Origin: Clostridia bacterium | GTDB lineage: Bacteria > Bacillota > Clostridia > Christensenellales > Borkfalkiaceae | Reading direction: 5' to 3' | NCBI GenBank assembly: GCA_029066845.1 | Contig: JAIEFR010000016.1 | Span: 99,137-163,136, forward strand | Length of the DNA stretch: 64,000 nucleotides | In this document: positions 54,895 through 63,930 of the stretch, in pieces | Layout: each line of letters opens with the position of its first letter | Numbering within the stretch: position 1 is the first letter of the stretch | Program-made: the position numbers and the translations under genes | The notes under the pieces: model-generated | What the model was told of the DNA's origin: nothing | What the model saw: only the letters and a program-made list of their open reading frames with translations | The model's database searches: none

Positions 54895-56817
54895 ATGGCT
54901 GAGAAAAAGAAGAACCTTTCCAGCGGCGCAGAAAAAGCCGAAAAGCTGACCCGCAAGGGAAACGCTTCCGCAAAGACGGAAAAGAATACTCAAGAAAAGC
55001 ACAAGAAGACTGTTAAAAGTAGCGTAGAGCAGAGCAAATCTGCCAAAAAGAACGATAAAAAGAGCGCAAAAACCGTAAAGTCGCAGAAGCACGACAAGGT
55101 AAACAAGGCAAAGAAGAAGCGCGAAATCAGCGCAAAGAAAGCGCTGAAATTAAAGCAGCGCGAGGAAAAGCGCATTGCAAGAGCCAAGCTTGCGGCAGAG
55201 AAAAAGCAGGCTCGCCTTGAAAGAAAGCTTGCGCACAAGGAAAAGAAGCTGGAGCGCATTGCAGCCTTAAAGGAAAAGCGCGCCGAGAGAAGAGAAAAGC
55301 GCAAAGAGCGCAGAGATATGATAAAGAACGAGAGCAAGCAGGCACGCCGTAAGAGAATCGAAAGCGAAAGAAAGGCAAAGCTTGCCGAAAAGAAGGCTAA
55401 GCGTCAGGCTTATCTTGCCGAGAAGAAGGCAAAGAGAGAGCACGCACTCAAAGTCCGCGCCGAAAAGCGTGCGGAGCGCAGCGAAAAAAGACGCACTCCC
55501 GGCTTCGGCGGCTGGCTTGCAGCCGTAATTTCCCTGGGTGTAACCACCCTTGCGCTCGGCACCGTAGTGACCTTCGGCTGGCTGACTATGGACAATATGC
55601 AGGCTGATATGGCTTCGGGCTACACCGAGTCCCTCTACGAGCTCAACTCCGTAATCGACAACCTTGACGCCGACCTGTCCAGAGCGAAGGCTTCCTCCTC
55701 CGCAAGCGACAGAGTGCGCGTTCTTTCCGACATCGCTATCGAGAGCGAAACGGCGGAAACCATTCTTGAAAGATTCCCCCTCGATATGCAGATGACCGAG
55801 CAGATGTCTTCCTTCATCAACAAGATGGGCGACAGCGCAAAGCAGATGCTTTACACCGTAGCAAACGGCGGCGAGCTGACCGCTTCGCAGAAGAAATCTC
55901 TGCAGTATATGTATGAAACCAACGCCAAGATCAAAGAGGAGCTCAACACCCTCGTATCCACCTGCGACGGCAAGGATTTGATGCAGGCTATGCGCGGCAA
56001 GTCCAGCGCAATCGGCGACGGCTTCTCCGTAATTCAGAACAACACTTTCGAAACCCCTAAGGGCATCCAGGACGGTCCCTTCTCCGACAGCGTTAAGAAG
56101 ACCAATCCCAAGGCTTTGAAAGGTCAGAAGGAAATAACCGCGCAGGCTGCGGAAAAGCTTGCAAGAGAATACTTTAAGGATTATAAAGTATCCGAAGCAA
56201 AGTGCACCGGCGAGGCAACGGGCGAAGCGTTAACCCTTTACAACGTAAGTCTTACCACTCCCGACGGCGAAATGTTCGTACAGCTTTCCAAGCTCGGCGG
56301 CAAGGTAGTTGCCTTCGACAGCTACAAGGATTGCAGCGACAAGAACTTCTCCGTTGACAGATGCGTAGCTATCGCAGAGGACTTCCTCTCTTCCCTTAAG
56401 CTCGACGGCTTGAAGGCTGTCTGGACCAGCGAAAACGGCACGACGTGCAACCTCAACTTTGCACCCGTTCAGAACGGCGTTATCCTCTATCCCGACCTCA
56501 TTAAGGTTAAGGTTTGCGAGGAGCGCGGCATCGTAACCGGTATGGAAGGACTCAGCTACGTTCTCAACCACGGCGAAAGAAGCCTTGCAAAGCCCTCTAT
56601 CAGCGAGGATCAGGCAAAGTCGGGCATAAACGGCAATATGGAGATTAAGTCTTCACGCACCGCGCTCATTCCTTTCGACGGCGAAGAAGTGCTTTGCTAC
56701 GAATTCTTCGGCTCGCTTGACAACAACGAATATTACGTTTACGTTGACGCGGCAACCGGTGAAGAAATCGAAGTTCTTACCATCGTAGGCACTGCCCAGG
56801 GCAAAGCCTTAATGTAA
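54895..56817 (+). CDS. ypeB: Germination protein YpeB with ~200-aa Lys/Arg-rich N-terminal extension
   Basis: Directly downstream of sleB; TM helix GFGGWLAAVISLGVTTLALGTVVTFGWLTM, YpeB core and PepSY-like C-terminus. Confidence 0.85.
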   Translation: MAEKKKNLSSGAEKAEKLTRKGNASAKTEKNTQEKHKKTVKSSVEQSKSAKKNDKKSAKTVKSQKHDKVNKAKKKREISAKKALKLKQREEKRIARAKLAAEKKQARLERKLAHKEKKLERIAALKEKRAERREKRKERRDMIKNESKQARRKRIESERKAKLAEKKAKRQAYLAEKKAKREHALKVRAEKRAERSEKRRTPGFGGWLAAVISLGVTTLALGTVVTFGWLTMDNMQADMASGYTESLYELNSVIDNLDADLSRAKASSSASDRVRVLSDIAIESETAETILERFPLDMQMTEQMSSFINKMGDSAKQMLYTVANGGELTASQKKSLQYMYETNAKIKEELNTLVSTCDGKDLMQAMRGKSSAIGDGFSVIQNNTFETPKGIQDGPFSDSVKKTNPKALKGQKEITAQAAEKLAREYFKDYKVSEAKCTGEATGEALTLYNVSLTTPDGEMFVQLSKLGGKVVAFDSYKDCSDKNFSVDRCVAIAEDFLSSLKLDGLKAVWTSENGTTCNLNFAPVQNGVILYPDLIKVKVCEERGIVTGMEGLSYVLNHGERSLAKPSISEDQAKSGINGNMEIKSSRTALIPFDGEEVLCYEFFGSLDNNEYYVYVDAATGEEIEVLTIVGTAQGKALM

Positions 56818-56866
56818 AAACTTTCGTAAATTTCTCGCTTGGCGACAGCGACAAATTTGACGATTT

Positions 56867-56887
56867 GGGAGGCTCTGCCTCCCTTTT
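56867..56887 (+). terminator. Short terminator after ypeB
   Basis: GGGAGGC-TCT-GCCTCCC-TTTT. Confidence 0.6.
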
Positions 56888-57096
56888 CGCATTATAAGGG
56901 CACTCATATTATTAGAAATGCGAAAATTCCCTCCGCTGAGGCGCAGGTATGCGCAAATCGGGTCGCGCTGCGCAAAAGCGCGGTTTTGCTTGCTAAAAAT
57001 ATCATTTAAAAAACGCCCCACGGAAAATCCGCGGGGCGATAAATTTATATCACCAATACAACCTTTCCCTTTTGGAGAAGGTGGCACGATTTTTAG

Positions 57097-57315
57097 TTAA
57101 TCGATAATTCCCAGAACGTCATCGGTTGTTGTATTAAAAGTAACCGCAAGCTTAACCAACACGTCTAAACTAGGTTTTGCCGTTCCCTTTTCGTACTGCG
57201 CAATCGTGTTCTGAGCCACGCCTACCCTTTCTGCTAAATCTTTCTGCGACAGCTCACCCTCGGTGCGCAATTCCTTTATTCTCTTACCCATTTTTACTGC
57301 ATTAAAATCTATCAT
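57097..57315 (-). CDS. XRE-family HTH regulator
   Basis: MGKRIKELRTEGELSQKDLAERVGVAQNTIAQYEKGTAKPSLDVLVKLAVTFN. Confidence 0.85.
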   Translation of the reverse strand: MIDFNAVKMGKRIKELRTEGELSQKDLAERVGVAQNTIAQYEKGTAKPSLDVLVKLAVTFNTTTDDVLGIID

Positions 57316-57321
57316 ATCATT

Positions 57322-57546
57322 TTAATTTTCTGAAAATTCATCGATACAAAGTATTTCGTTTGCGTCTAGGTCTAACACGGCGCACAGTTTTGCAAACGTA
57401 TCCAATGCCGGCATTTTATTTTTGTATAAATATTGACTAATCGCCTGGTGACTTACTCCAATTTTAGCCGCCAATTCATAGTATTTCATTCCACTCTGTT
57501 TAATTGCTTCTAGTAATCTATCTCTTATCTTATCAATTGTAATCAT
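57322..57546 (-). CDS. XRE-family HTH regulator
   Basis: MITIDKIRDRLLEAIKQSGMKYYELAAKIGVSHQAISQYLYKNKMPALDTFAKLCAVLDLDANEIL. Confidence 0.85.
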   Translation of the reverse strand: MITIDKIRDRLLEAIKQSGMKYYELAAKIGVSHQAISQYLYKNKMPALDTFAKLCAVLDLDANEILCIDEFSEN

Positions 57547-57603
57547 TTTTAAATTTCCTTTATTCTTTCTAATCAAATTATGCAACCAATGATAGCATTT
57601 TGC

Positions 57604-57633
57604 TTGACTTGCAAGCATTGCTTGCAATATAAT
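57604..57633 (+). promoter_or_regulatory. Promoter with palindromic operator in its spacer
   Basis: TTGACT-N18-TATAAT with perfect TTGCAAGC-ATT-GCTTGCAA at 57609-57627. Confidence 0.8.
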
Positions 57634-57652
57634 AGCCAAGAGGAGCAAGAAA

Positions 57653-57919
57653 ATGAAATCAATAATCGAAGAAATTTATTTTGGAAAGCGCGGTTGTGTA
57701 GAAACTGTTAAAATGAGCAACGCGTACTGGAAGGCAAATAACACGGTTGCGGATATGACCGAAGAGTATAAGAAGACGTTCAACGAAGCACAACAACAAA
57801 GGTTTTTGGAGTTTTGCGATGCGTACGCTTTGTTGAGTGCTGAAAGCTCTCTGTCCCACTATACGGAAGGTTTTAAAATCGGCTTTCTGGTGGCTTTGGA
57901 GTGCCTTGTAGACCTATAA
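57653..57919 (+). CDS. Small DUF6809-like protein
   Basis: EEIYFGKRGCVETVKMSNAYWKANNTVADMTEEYKKTFNEAQQQRFLEFCDAY; divergent from two XRE genes. Confidence 0.55.
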   Translation: MKSIIEEIYFGKRGCVETVKMSNAYWKANNTVADMTEEYKKTFNEAQQQRFLEFCDAYALLSAESSLSHYTEGFKIGFLVALECLVDL

Positions 57920-58034
57920 AAAAGCTATGCGCCCCCTCTTTTTATTGACAATCGACTTATGCACCGTTGTTGATAGAATTGTGCAATTCTTTTTGCGTTA
58001 CCCTCTCCCTCCGTGTGCGCAAAGGGCAAAAATA

Positions 58035-58056
58035 AAGCCGCCAAACGGCGGCTTTT
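58035..58056. terminator. Bidirectional terminator
   Basis: AAGCCGCC-AAAC-GGCGGCTTTT. Confidence 0.75.
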
Positions 58057-58085
58057 GTTGATAAGTTTTCGGTTTTGACGATACG

Positions 58086-59015
58086 TCACTGTTTGTCGAT
58101 TATGTCCAGAATTTCGGAAATGCGGTCCAAATCGTCGCGCGAATAGTAGTCTATATAAATTCTGCCCTTCTGGTCGCTGCCGATAAGGCTGACCTTTGTG
58201 CGGAACGCGAATCTCATTCTTTCAACCAGGTTTTTCAGCTCGATAGAAGCAAGCGCACGCTTTTTCTTCTTCTTTTCTTCCAGAAGCTCGGGCGACATAT
58301 TGTAGGCGCGTACCTTTTTTTCAAGTTCGCGCACGGACATACCGCTTTTCAGCGCGTCGGTTGCAAAGCTTATCTGGTCCTCGGAAGCGAGGGGCACAAG
58401 CGTTCTTGCGTGACCTGCGGAAAGCTTGCCCTCCGCCACCATCTGCATAACGTCGGGAGTCAGGGACAGCAGTCTTAACGTGTTTGCAATTGCCGGGCGC
58501 GACTTGCCTATTCTTTCGGCAAGCTCGTCCTGTGTCAGTTTGTAATCGACCATTAACTGCTTCATTGCCGCCGCGGCTTCTATGGGGTTTAAGTCCTCAC
58601 GCTGCAGGTTTTCGATAAGGGAAATTTCCTTTATCTCTCTTTCGGAATAATTCCTTATAATAACTGGTATCGTGGGCAGACCCGCAAGCTTGGTTGCACG
58701 GTATCTGCGTTCACCCGCGATAATCATATATCTGCCGTTGTGGTCGTCGTTGACGACGATGGGCATAATTACGCCGTGCTTTTTAATCGAGTCGGCAAGC
58801 TCTCTCAACGCCTGCTCGTCAAAGTTCTTTCGCGGCTGGTTGGGGTTGGGGTAGATTTTGGAAAGCGGCATCTCCTCCGCGTTCTTCCTCTCCTCCTCGG
58901 TATATGTAAACACTTCGCGTCTGCCGCCGTCATAAGCCTGCGTAAACGCGTCGCCCGTGTCCGATAATAAATCTTCGAAGGACTTGCCCAGTCCTCTCTC
59001 CTCTCTCTTTGCCAT
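58086..59015 (-). CDS. parB: Chromosome partitioning protein ParB/Spo0J
   Basis: LSKIYPNPNQPRKNFDEQALRELADSIKKHGVIMPIVV...AGERRYRATKLAGLPTIPVII. Confidence 0.95.
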   Translation of the reverse strand: MAKREERGLGKSFEDLLSDTGDAFTQAYDGGRREVFTYTEEERKNAEEMPLSKIYPNPNQPRKNFDEQALRELADSIKKHGVIMPIVVNDDHNGRYMIIAGERRYRATKLAGLPTIPVIIRNYSEREIKEISLIENLQREDLNPIEAAAAMKQLMVDYKLTQDELAERIGKSRPAIANTLRLLSLTPDVMQMVAEGKLSAGHARTLVPLASEDQISFATDALKSGMSVRELEKKVRAYNMSPELLEEKKKKKRALASIELKNLVERMRFAFRTKVSLIGSDQKGRIYIDYYSRDDLDRISEILDIIDKQ

Positions 59016-59037
59016 AATTTTCTCTCCTTAGTTGGGT

Positions 59038-59802
59038 TTATCTCTGTTTGGATAAGAATTCTTCCGTCAATGCCCTGTAAGCCCTTGCGCCTACGCATTT
59101 GGGGTCGTATAACAGTATGGGTTTTCCGTGGCTGGGAGCTTCGGAAAGCCTCACGTTGCGCGGTATGATTATTTCGTAAAGCTTGTTTTTAAAGAATTTT
59201 TTGATTTCCGCCGCAATCTGTCTGGAAATCAACGCCCTGCCGTCGTACATAGTAATTACTACGCCCTCTATAAACAGGCTGGGGTTGAGGTGTTGCTTGA
59301 CAAGGGCGATGGTGTTCATCAGCTGGCTTACGCCCTCCATCGCGAAATACTCCGATTGCAGGGGAATGATGACCGAGTCCGATGCAACCCAGGCGTTTAT
59401 GGTCAGCAGCCCGAGCGACGGAGGACAGTCTATAAATATGTAATCGTAATTGTCCTTGACTTCCTTTAGGGCGTTCTTTAATATTTGTTCCCTGTCACGC
59501 TTGTAAACCAGGTCTACCTCCGCTCCCGTCAGATCGACGTTTGCGGGAAGTATGTCCAAAAGCGGTACCGTCGTCGGAAGAATATTCTGCGAAACCTTTT
59601 CGTCTTCGATAAGCACGCCGTACACCGATTTTTTCAATGCGCTCTTGGAAAATCCAAGTCCCGTAGTGGCGTTGCCCTGGCTGTCCAGGTCAATCAGCAG
59701 TACCTTCTTGCCGTAGTCGGCGCAGTACGCCGCCATATTTGTTACCGTTGTGGTCTTGCCCACGCCGCCCTTCTTGTTTGTAAACGAAATGACCTTTCCC
59801 AT
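59038..59802 (-). CDS. parA: Chromosome partitioning ATPase ParA/Soj
   Basis: MGKVISFTNKKGGVGKTTTVTNMAAY...VLLIDLDSQGNATTGLG. Confidence 0.95.
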   Translation of the reverse strand: MGKVISFTNKKGGVGKTTTVTNMAAYCADYGKKVLLIDLDSQGNATTGLGFSKSALKKSVYGVLIEDEKVSQNILPTTVPLLDILPANVDLTGAEVDLVYKRDREQILKNALKEVKDNYDYIFIDCPPSLGLLTINAWVASDSVIIPLQSEYFAMEGVSQLMNTIALVKQHLNPSLFIEGVVITMYDGRALISRQIAAEIKKFFKNKLYEIIIPRNVRLSEAPSHGKPILLYDPKCVGARAYRALTEEFLSKQR

Positions 59803-59827
59803 AGTTCTCTCTGCCTTACCTTGTAAA

Positions 59828-59843
59828 TGTTTCCCGTGAAACT
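59828..59843. promoter_or_regulatory. Degenerate parS-like site upstream of parA
   Basis: TGTTTCCCGTGAAACT; identical 21-nt context AAATGTTTCCCGTGAAACTTT recurs at 62264-62284. Confidence 0.65.
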
Positions 59844-59892
59844 TTTATTTTGTCCGTCCGCACCGAACCTCGGTGCGGACGGACTGTCTTTA

Positions 59893-61989
59893 TCATTCTT
59901 CGTTCTTTTTCGTATCGTCTTCAGCCGAATACTTCTTGAACGTCGTTTCGGTGTGCTGACCTTCGTGCTCTTCCATATATGCAAGCACTTCCTTGTAGTC
60001 CTTGCCTTCCATCAGAAGGTCAACTTCCTCGGTGTATATGGTTTCCTTTTCGATAAGCACGCGTGCCATATTTTCAAGAATGCTCTTGTTTTCGCTTAAA
60101 AGCTTGCGCGCACGTTCGTGCTGAGTCTGAACTATTTCGCGCACTTCGCTGTCAATCATTTTAGCCGTTTCTTCGGAATAGCTGCTGTGCGTTGCCATAT
60201 CCTTGCCCAGGAACACGGGCTGCGAATCGTCGCTGTAGCTTATAAGACCGAGCTTTTCGCTCATACCCAGCTCCGTCACCATAAGGCGTGCAAACTTGGT
60301 TGCCTGCTTAATGTCGCCGGAAGCACCCGAGGAAATATCCTTTATTACAAGCTCCTCCGCTACTCTGCCGCCAAGTGCCATACAGATGTCGTCAAGCATA
60401 TAGTTTCTGGAATAGTACCCTCTGTCGGACTCCGGCCTCATCATCGTGAAGCCGCCGGCGTTGCCGCGGGGTATAATGGTTACTTCGTGTACGGGGTCGC
60501 AGTTGGGGCACAGCTTTGCCAGTATGCAGTGACCTGCTTCGTGGAATGCAGTCAGCCTCTTTTCGGGTTCGGTTACAACCTTGCTCTTCTTTGCGGGACC
60601 CATAGCCACCTTGTCAAACGCCTCGTACAGCTCTGCGTTGCCTATAAACTGCTTGTTTGCTCTTGCTGCCAGAATAGCAGCCTCGTTTAAGAGGTTTTGC
60701 AGGTCGGCGCCCGAGAAGCCCGCCGAAAGCCTTGCAACCGCCTTTAAGTTGACGTCAGCCGCAAGGGGCTTATTACGCGCGTGTACCTTTAATATCTGTT
60801 CTCTGCCCTTTACGTCGGGAAGGTTGACGAATACCTGTCTGTCAAATCTGCCCGGTCTGGTAAGAGCGGGGTCGAGTATATCTGAACGGTTTGTCGCTGC
60901 CATTACGATTACGCCCTCGCTGTTTTCGAAGCCGTCCATCTGAACGAGTATCTGGTTGAGGGTCTGCTCCCTCTCGTCGTTGCCGCCGCCAAGACCTGCG
61001 CCGCGGTGACGACCTACTGCGTCGATTTCGTCAATGAAGATGATGCAGGGCTGATTTTTCTTTGCTACGTCAAACAGGTCGCGCACACGCGATGCACCTA
61101 CGCCCACGTACATTTCAACGAAGTCGGAGCCCGACACCGAGAAGAACGGCACGCCAGCTTCTCCCGCTACCGCCTTTGCGAACAGCGTTTTACCCGTTCC
61201 GGGAGGGCCTACAAGCAGCACGCCCTTGGGGATACGCGCACCCAAATCGGAGAACTTTTTGGGCTGCTTCAAAAATTCGACAATTTCCGCAAGCTCAACC
61301 TTTTCTTCCTCCGCACCGGCAACGTCTGTGAAGCGCACCTTAATATTTGTTGAAACGCGGGCCTTGGTTTTGGCAAAACTCATTGCCTTTCCGCCGCCGC
61401 CCATCGTGGAGCGCATAATCAGCCAGAACACGATGCAGACGAGTATGATGCCTGCTATGGGGAATATCGAAGACCAGATGCTGCCCGCGTTGGGATCGTG
61501 GTAGGTTACCGTAACGCCCAGATCCATCCACTTGAACAGCACGCTGTCCTCGACGGGCGAGGAGTAGAAGGAAGGTCCTATCGCGTAGTATTTCGAAACC
61601 AGACTGCTCTTGCCGTTTCTTATTACTTCCACGTCGCCGTACATCTTGTATTCGGAAAAGTTCACGGCCTTTATTACCACGGTGTTTTCCCAGATAACGT
61701 TGCCGCTATCGTCCGTGCCCTTATTAACTTGCAGCTTGTGCTCGTTAAATTGATAGCCCTCGGCAATAACCTCATTACCGTCCTGGTCAAGGTAGTACGC
61801 TTGATGCACCGTGCCGTCACTGTCCGGATCCTTTTCCTTATACTTGTTGTTCTCGACGTACTCTACGAACTTATCGAAATCGATTTGTTCTGCGCCGCCG
61901 TTTCTCATTGTGAAGTAAAGCGTCAGACCCGCGGCAATTGCGAGCAGCACTATTACTACAACTACGATTACTCTGCTTTTTTTGTTCAA
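59893..61989 (-). CDS. ftsH: ATP-dependent zinc metalloprotease FtsH
   Basis: [50 protein letters not shown]...[12 protein letters not shown]. Confidence 0.97.
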   Translation of the reverse strand: MNKKSRVIVVVVIVLLAIAAGLTLYFTMRNGGAEQIDFDKFVEYVENNKYKEKDPDSDGTVHQAYYLDQDGNEVIAEGYQFNEHKLQVNKGTDDSGNVIWENTVVIKAVNFSEYKMYGDVEVIRNGKSSLVSKYYAIGPSFYSSPVEDSVLFKWMDLGVTVTYHDPNAGSIWSSIFPIAGIILVCIVFWLIMRSTMGGGGKAMSFAKTKARVSTNIKVRFTDVAGAEEEKVELAEIVEFLKQPKKFSDLGARIPKGVLLVGPPGTGKTLFAKAVAGEAGVPFFSVSGSDFVEMYVGVGASRVRDLFDVAKKNQPCIIFIDEIDAVGRHRGAGLGGGNDEREQTLNQILVQMDGFENSEGVIVMAATNRSDILDPALTRPGRFDRQVFVNLPDVKGREQILKVHARNKPLAADVNLKAVARLSAGFSGADLQNLLNEAAILAARANKQFIGNAELYEAFDKVAMGPAKKSKVVTEPEKRLTAFHEAGHCILAKLCPNCDPVHEVTIIPRGNAGGFTMMRPESDRGYYSRNYMLDDICMALGGRVAEELVIKDISSGASGDIKQATKFARLMVTELGMSEKLGLISYSDDSQPVFLGKDMATHSSYSEETAKMIDSEVREIVQTQHERARKLLSENKSILENMARVLIEKETIYTEEVDLLMEGKDYKEVLAYMEEHEGQHTETTFKKYSAEDDTKKNEE

Positions 61990-62266
61990 TTTCTACCTCG
62001 TTTGCGCGCCCTATTTTTTGCTACGCGCCATATATTTATATAATATGGTATAGATTACCATAATTTGCTACATTTGCTATTTTACCACACGGTCAAGCGT
62101 ATTTCAAGTGTTTTGCGCCATTATCTGCGGCAATTTGATAAATTTTATTTATTTTTCACCGTTTATTCACCTATGTTCATCGCATTTATTAGCTAAACAA
62201 TAGTGTTAATAATAGCATATTTATTATAAAATATGCTTTGCGCCTCAACAATTTTAATTACAAAAA

Positions 62267-62282
62267 TGTTTCCCGTGAAACT
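62267..62282. promoter_or_regulatory. Degenerate parS-like site
   Basis: TGTTTCCCGTGAAACT. Confidence 0.65.
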
Positions 62283-62309
62283 TTCAACCAAATTTTTTGA
62301 ACTTTTTAA

Positions 62310-62325
62310 TGTTCCACGTGAAACA
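62310..62325. promoter_or_regulatory. parS centromere site
   Basis: TGTTCCACGTGAAACA, exact match to the Bacillus parS consensus TGTTNCACGTGAAACA. Confidence 0.93.
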
Positions 62326-62623
62326 CGAACCGCTCAAATTTTAGCCAATTTATCAACAATGTTGTGTAAATGTCAATAACGTTGTTGATAAATCGCGCCA
62401 TCAGCAAAAAGTTATACACAATTCAACCGTAGCGTCGGCAAATTTAAGCGTATCGAAAAACGTCTGGCGCGTGGCAAAATCGAGTGTAAAAAACACTCTA
62501 CGATTAACAGTATGCGCATTTATTACATAATAATATAGAAAAAGTACAGTAAAACTCTCCCATTGAATAATTGCAGGCGGGTCTGGCAATAAATGAAGGG
62601 TATTAAAAATTCAAGGTGGTTCA

Positions 62624-63211
62624 ATGGAATACTCGTTCAACGTTTACAATTCGCTTGCGCCCAGTGGTGAAATGCTGGCATTAAAGAAAATTCTGCCCGA
62701 AATTAACGGCGCACCCGTCATCGTGTGCATAGGTAGCGACCTTTCGGTGGGGGATTCGCTCGGTCCCGTAACGGGCACAAAACTCAAAGAAAAGCTTAAA
62801 GGACTCAACGTCTACGTTTACGGCACGCTTGCCAAGCCGATAACGGCGCACGAGGTAAAGTATACCAGTGAGTTTATCAAAAGTACCCATCCAGACAGCA
62901 CGGTAATTGCGATAGACGCAGCGGTCGGAACGGCGGGTGATATAGGTTTAATAAAGGTTGCAAAGCGTGCCTTAAAGCCGGGGAGCGGCGCAAACAAGCG
63001 CCTGGCAAAGGTGGGTGACGTTTCCGTAATGGGAATAGTGGCGGAAAAATCGTTGTTCAATTATTCTCTTTTTTCGTCCACAAGGCTCAATATGGTATAT
63101 AAAATGGCTGAAATTATATCGGAAGGCATAGCAACCTTTATAGTGGACGCACTGCAGGGTGCGAAGCTTAGAGCAGGCGTCGAAGCTGCCTTAAAGCAGG
63201 CAAACGGATAA
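62624..63211 (+). CDS. yyaC: Spore protease YyaC family protein
   Basis: PVIVCIGSDLSVGDSLGPVTGTKLKEKLKGLNVYVYGTLAKPITAHEV...VIAIDAAVG. Confidence 0.88.
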   Translation: MEYSFNVYNSLAPSGEMLALKKILPEINGAPVIVCIGSDLSVGDSLGPVTGTKLKEKLKGLNVYVYGTLAKPITAHEVKYTSEFIKSTHPDSTVIAIDAAVGTAGDIGLIKVAKRALKPGSGANKRLAKVGDVSVMGIVAEKSLFNYSLFSSTRLNMVYKMAEIISEGIATFIVDALQGAKLRAGVEAALKQANG

Positions 63212-63471
63212 ACCGTAACTTGTATGCGCCTTAACTTTACAGTGGCGCAAATATACTGTGCGCTCATATAATAGTATAGCGCAAACAAATTTTGCGCTAT
63301 ATAAAATGCGTGGCGCATAAAAAATTCACACCTGTAATTTTTAACAATGGCAAAAACTCCCGTAAATTGGTGCCAAAGCGTATACACATACAATATATTG
63401 CGGTGTCCGGCAGCCGGCTATACAAGACAAAACCAAATTAAAAAAATTTTGAAAATTTACTAAAAAATTGC

Positions 63472-63500
63472 TTGCGTTTTGTTTAATGATTTGTTATAGT
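63472..63500 (+). promoter_or_regulatory. Promoter of the tRNA cluster
   Basis: TTGCGT-N17-TATAGT just upstream of tRNA-Val. Confidence 0.65.
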
Positions 63501-63512
63501 ATTAAAGCATTC

Positions 63513-63588
63513 GGGAGCTTAGCTCAGTTGGGAGAGCAACTGCCCTACAAGCAGTGGGTCACAGGTTCGAGCCCTGTAGCTCCCACCA
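63513..63588 (+). tRNA. tRNA-Val (anticodon TAC), CCA encoded
   Basis: Cloverleaf GGGAGCTTAGCTCAGTTGG...CCTACAA...GGTTCGAGCC...GCTCCCACCA. Confidence 0.96.
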
Positions 63589-63611
63589 GAACAGTGCGGA
63601 AGAATAATTAT

Positions 63612-63686
63612 GCGGGAGTGGCTCAGTGGTAGAGCGTCACCTTGCCAAGGTGAATGTCGCGGGTTCGAATCTCGTCTCCCGCTCCA
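63612..63686 (+). tRNA. tRNA-Gly (anticodon GCC), CCA encoded
   Basis: GCGGGAGTGGCTCAGTGG...TTGCCAA...GGTTCGAATC...CTCCCGCTCCA. Confidence 0.96.
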
Positions 63687-63712
63687 CAAATTCTTGCGCA
63701 CTGTTTTTTTAT

Positions 63713-63789
63713 GGCGCTATAGCCAAGTGGTAAGGCAAGGGTCTGCAAAACCCTGACTCCCCGGTTCAAATCCGGGTGGCGCCTCCAGA
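63713..63789 (+). tRNA. tRNA-Cys (anticodon GCA), CCA encoded
   Basis: GGCGCTATAGCCAAGTGG...TCTGCAAAA...GGTTCAAATCC...GGCGCCTCCA. Confidence 0.95.
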
Positions 63790-63795
63790 GAGGAA

Positions 63796-63825
63796 CGAGT
63801 CTTGGCTTCCGCCAAGACTCGTTTG
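63796..63825 (+). terminator. Hairpin between tRNA-Cys and tRNA-Leu
   Basis: AACGAGTCTTGGC-TTCC-GCCAAGACTCGTT then TTGTTTTA. Confidence 0.75.
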
Positions 63826-63843
63826 TTTTATCTATATAAACTT

Positions 63844-63930
63844 GCCGCTGTGGTGGAATAGGCAGACGCAAGGGATTTAAAATCCCTCGGGGGAGACTCC
63901 GTATCGGTTCAAGTCCGATCAGCGGCACCA
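63844..63930 (+). tRNA. tRNA-Leu (anticodon TAA), CCA encoded
   Basis: GCCGCTGTGGTGGAATAGGCAGACGC...TTTAAAA..., long variable arm, AGCGGCACCA. Confidence 0.95.

Larger units (their letters stand above)
62150..62425. other. Candidate replication origin/centromere region B (parS plus DnaA boxes)
   Basis: AT-rich ftsH/yyaC gap with TTATTCACC (62163), parS (62310), TTATCAACA (62350), TGTTGATAA (62383), TTATACACA (62412). Confidence 0.55.

Noticed and set aside
62624-63211. YyaC ORF considered as a hydrogenase maturation protease (HybD-like)
   Set aside because: Same fold family, but no hydrogenase genes nearby and location next to parAB matches spore YyaC
63796-63825. Hairpin between tRNA genes as a possible small RNA
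   Set aside because: A simple intrinsic terminator or processing hairpin explains it
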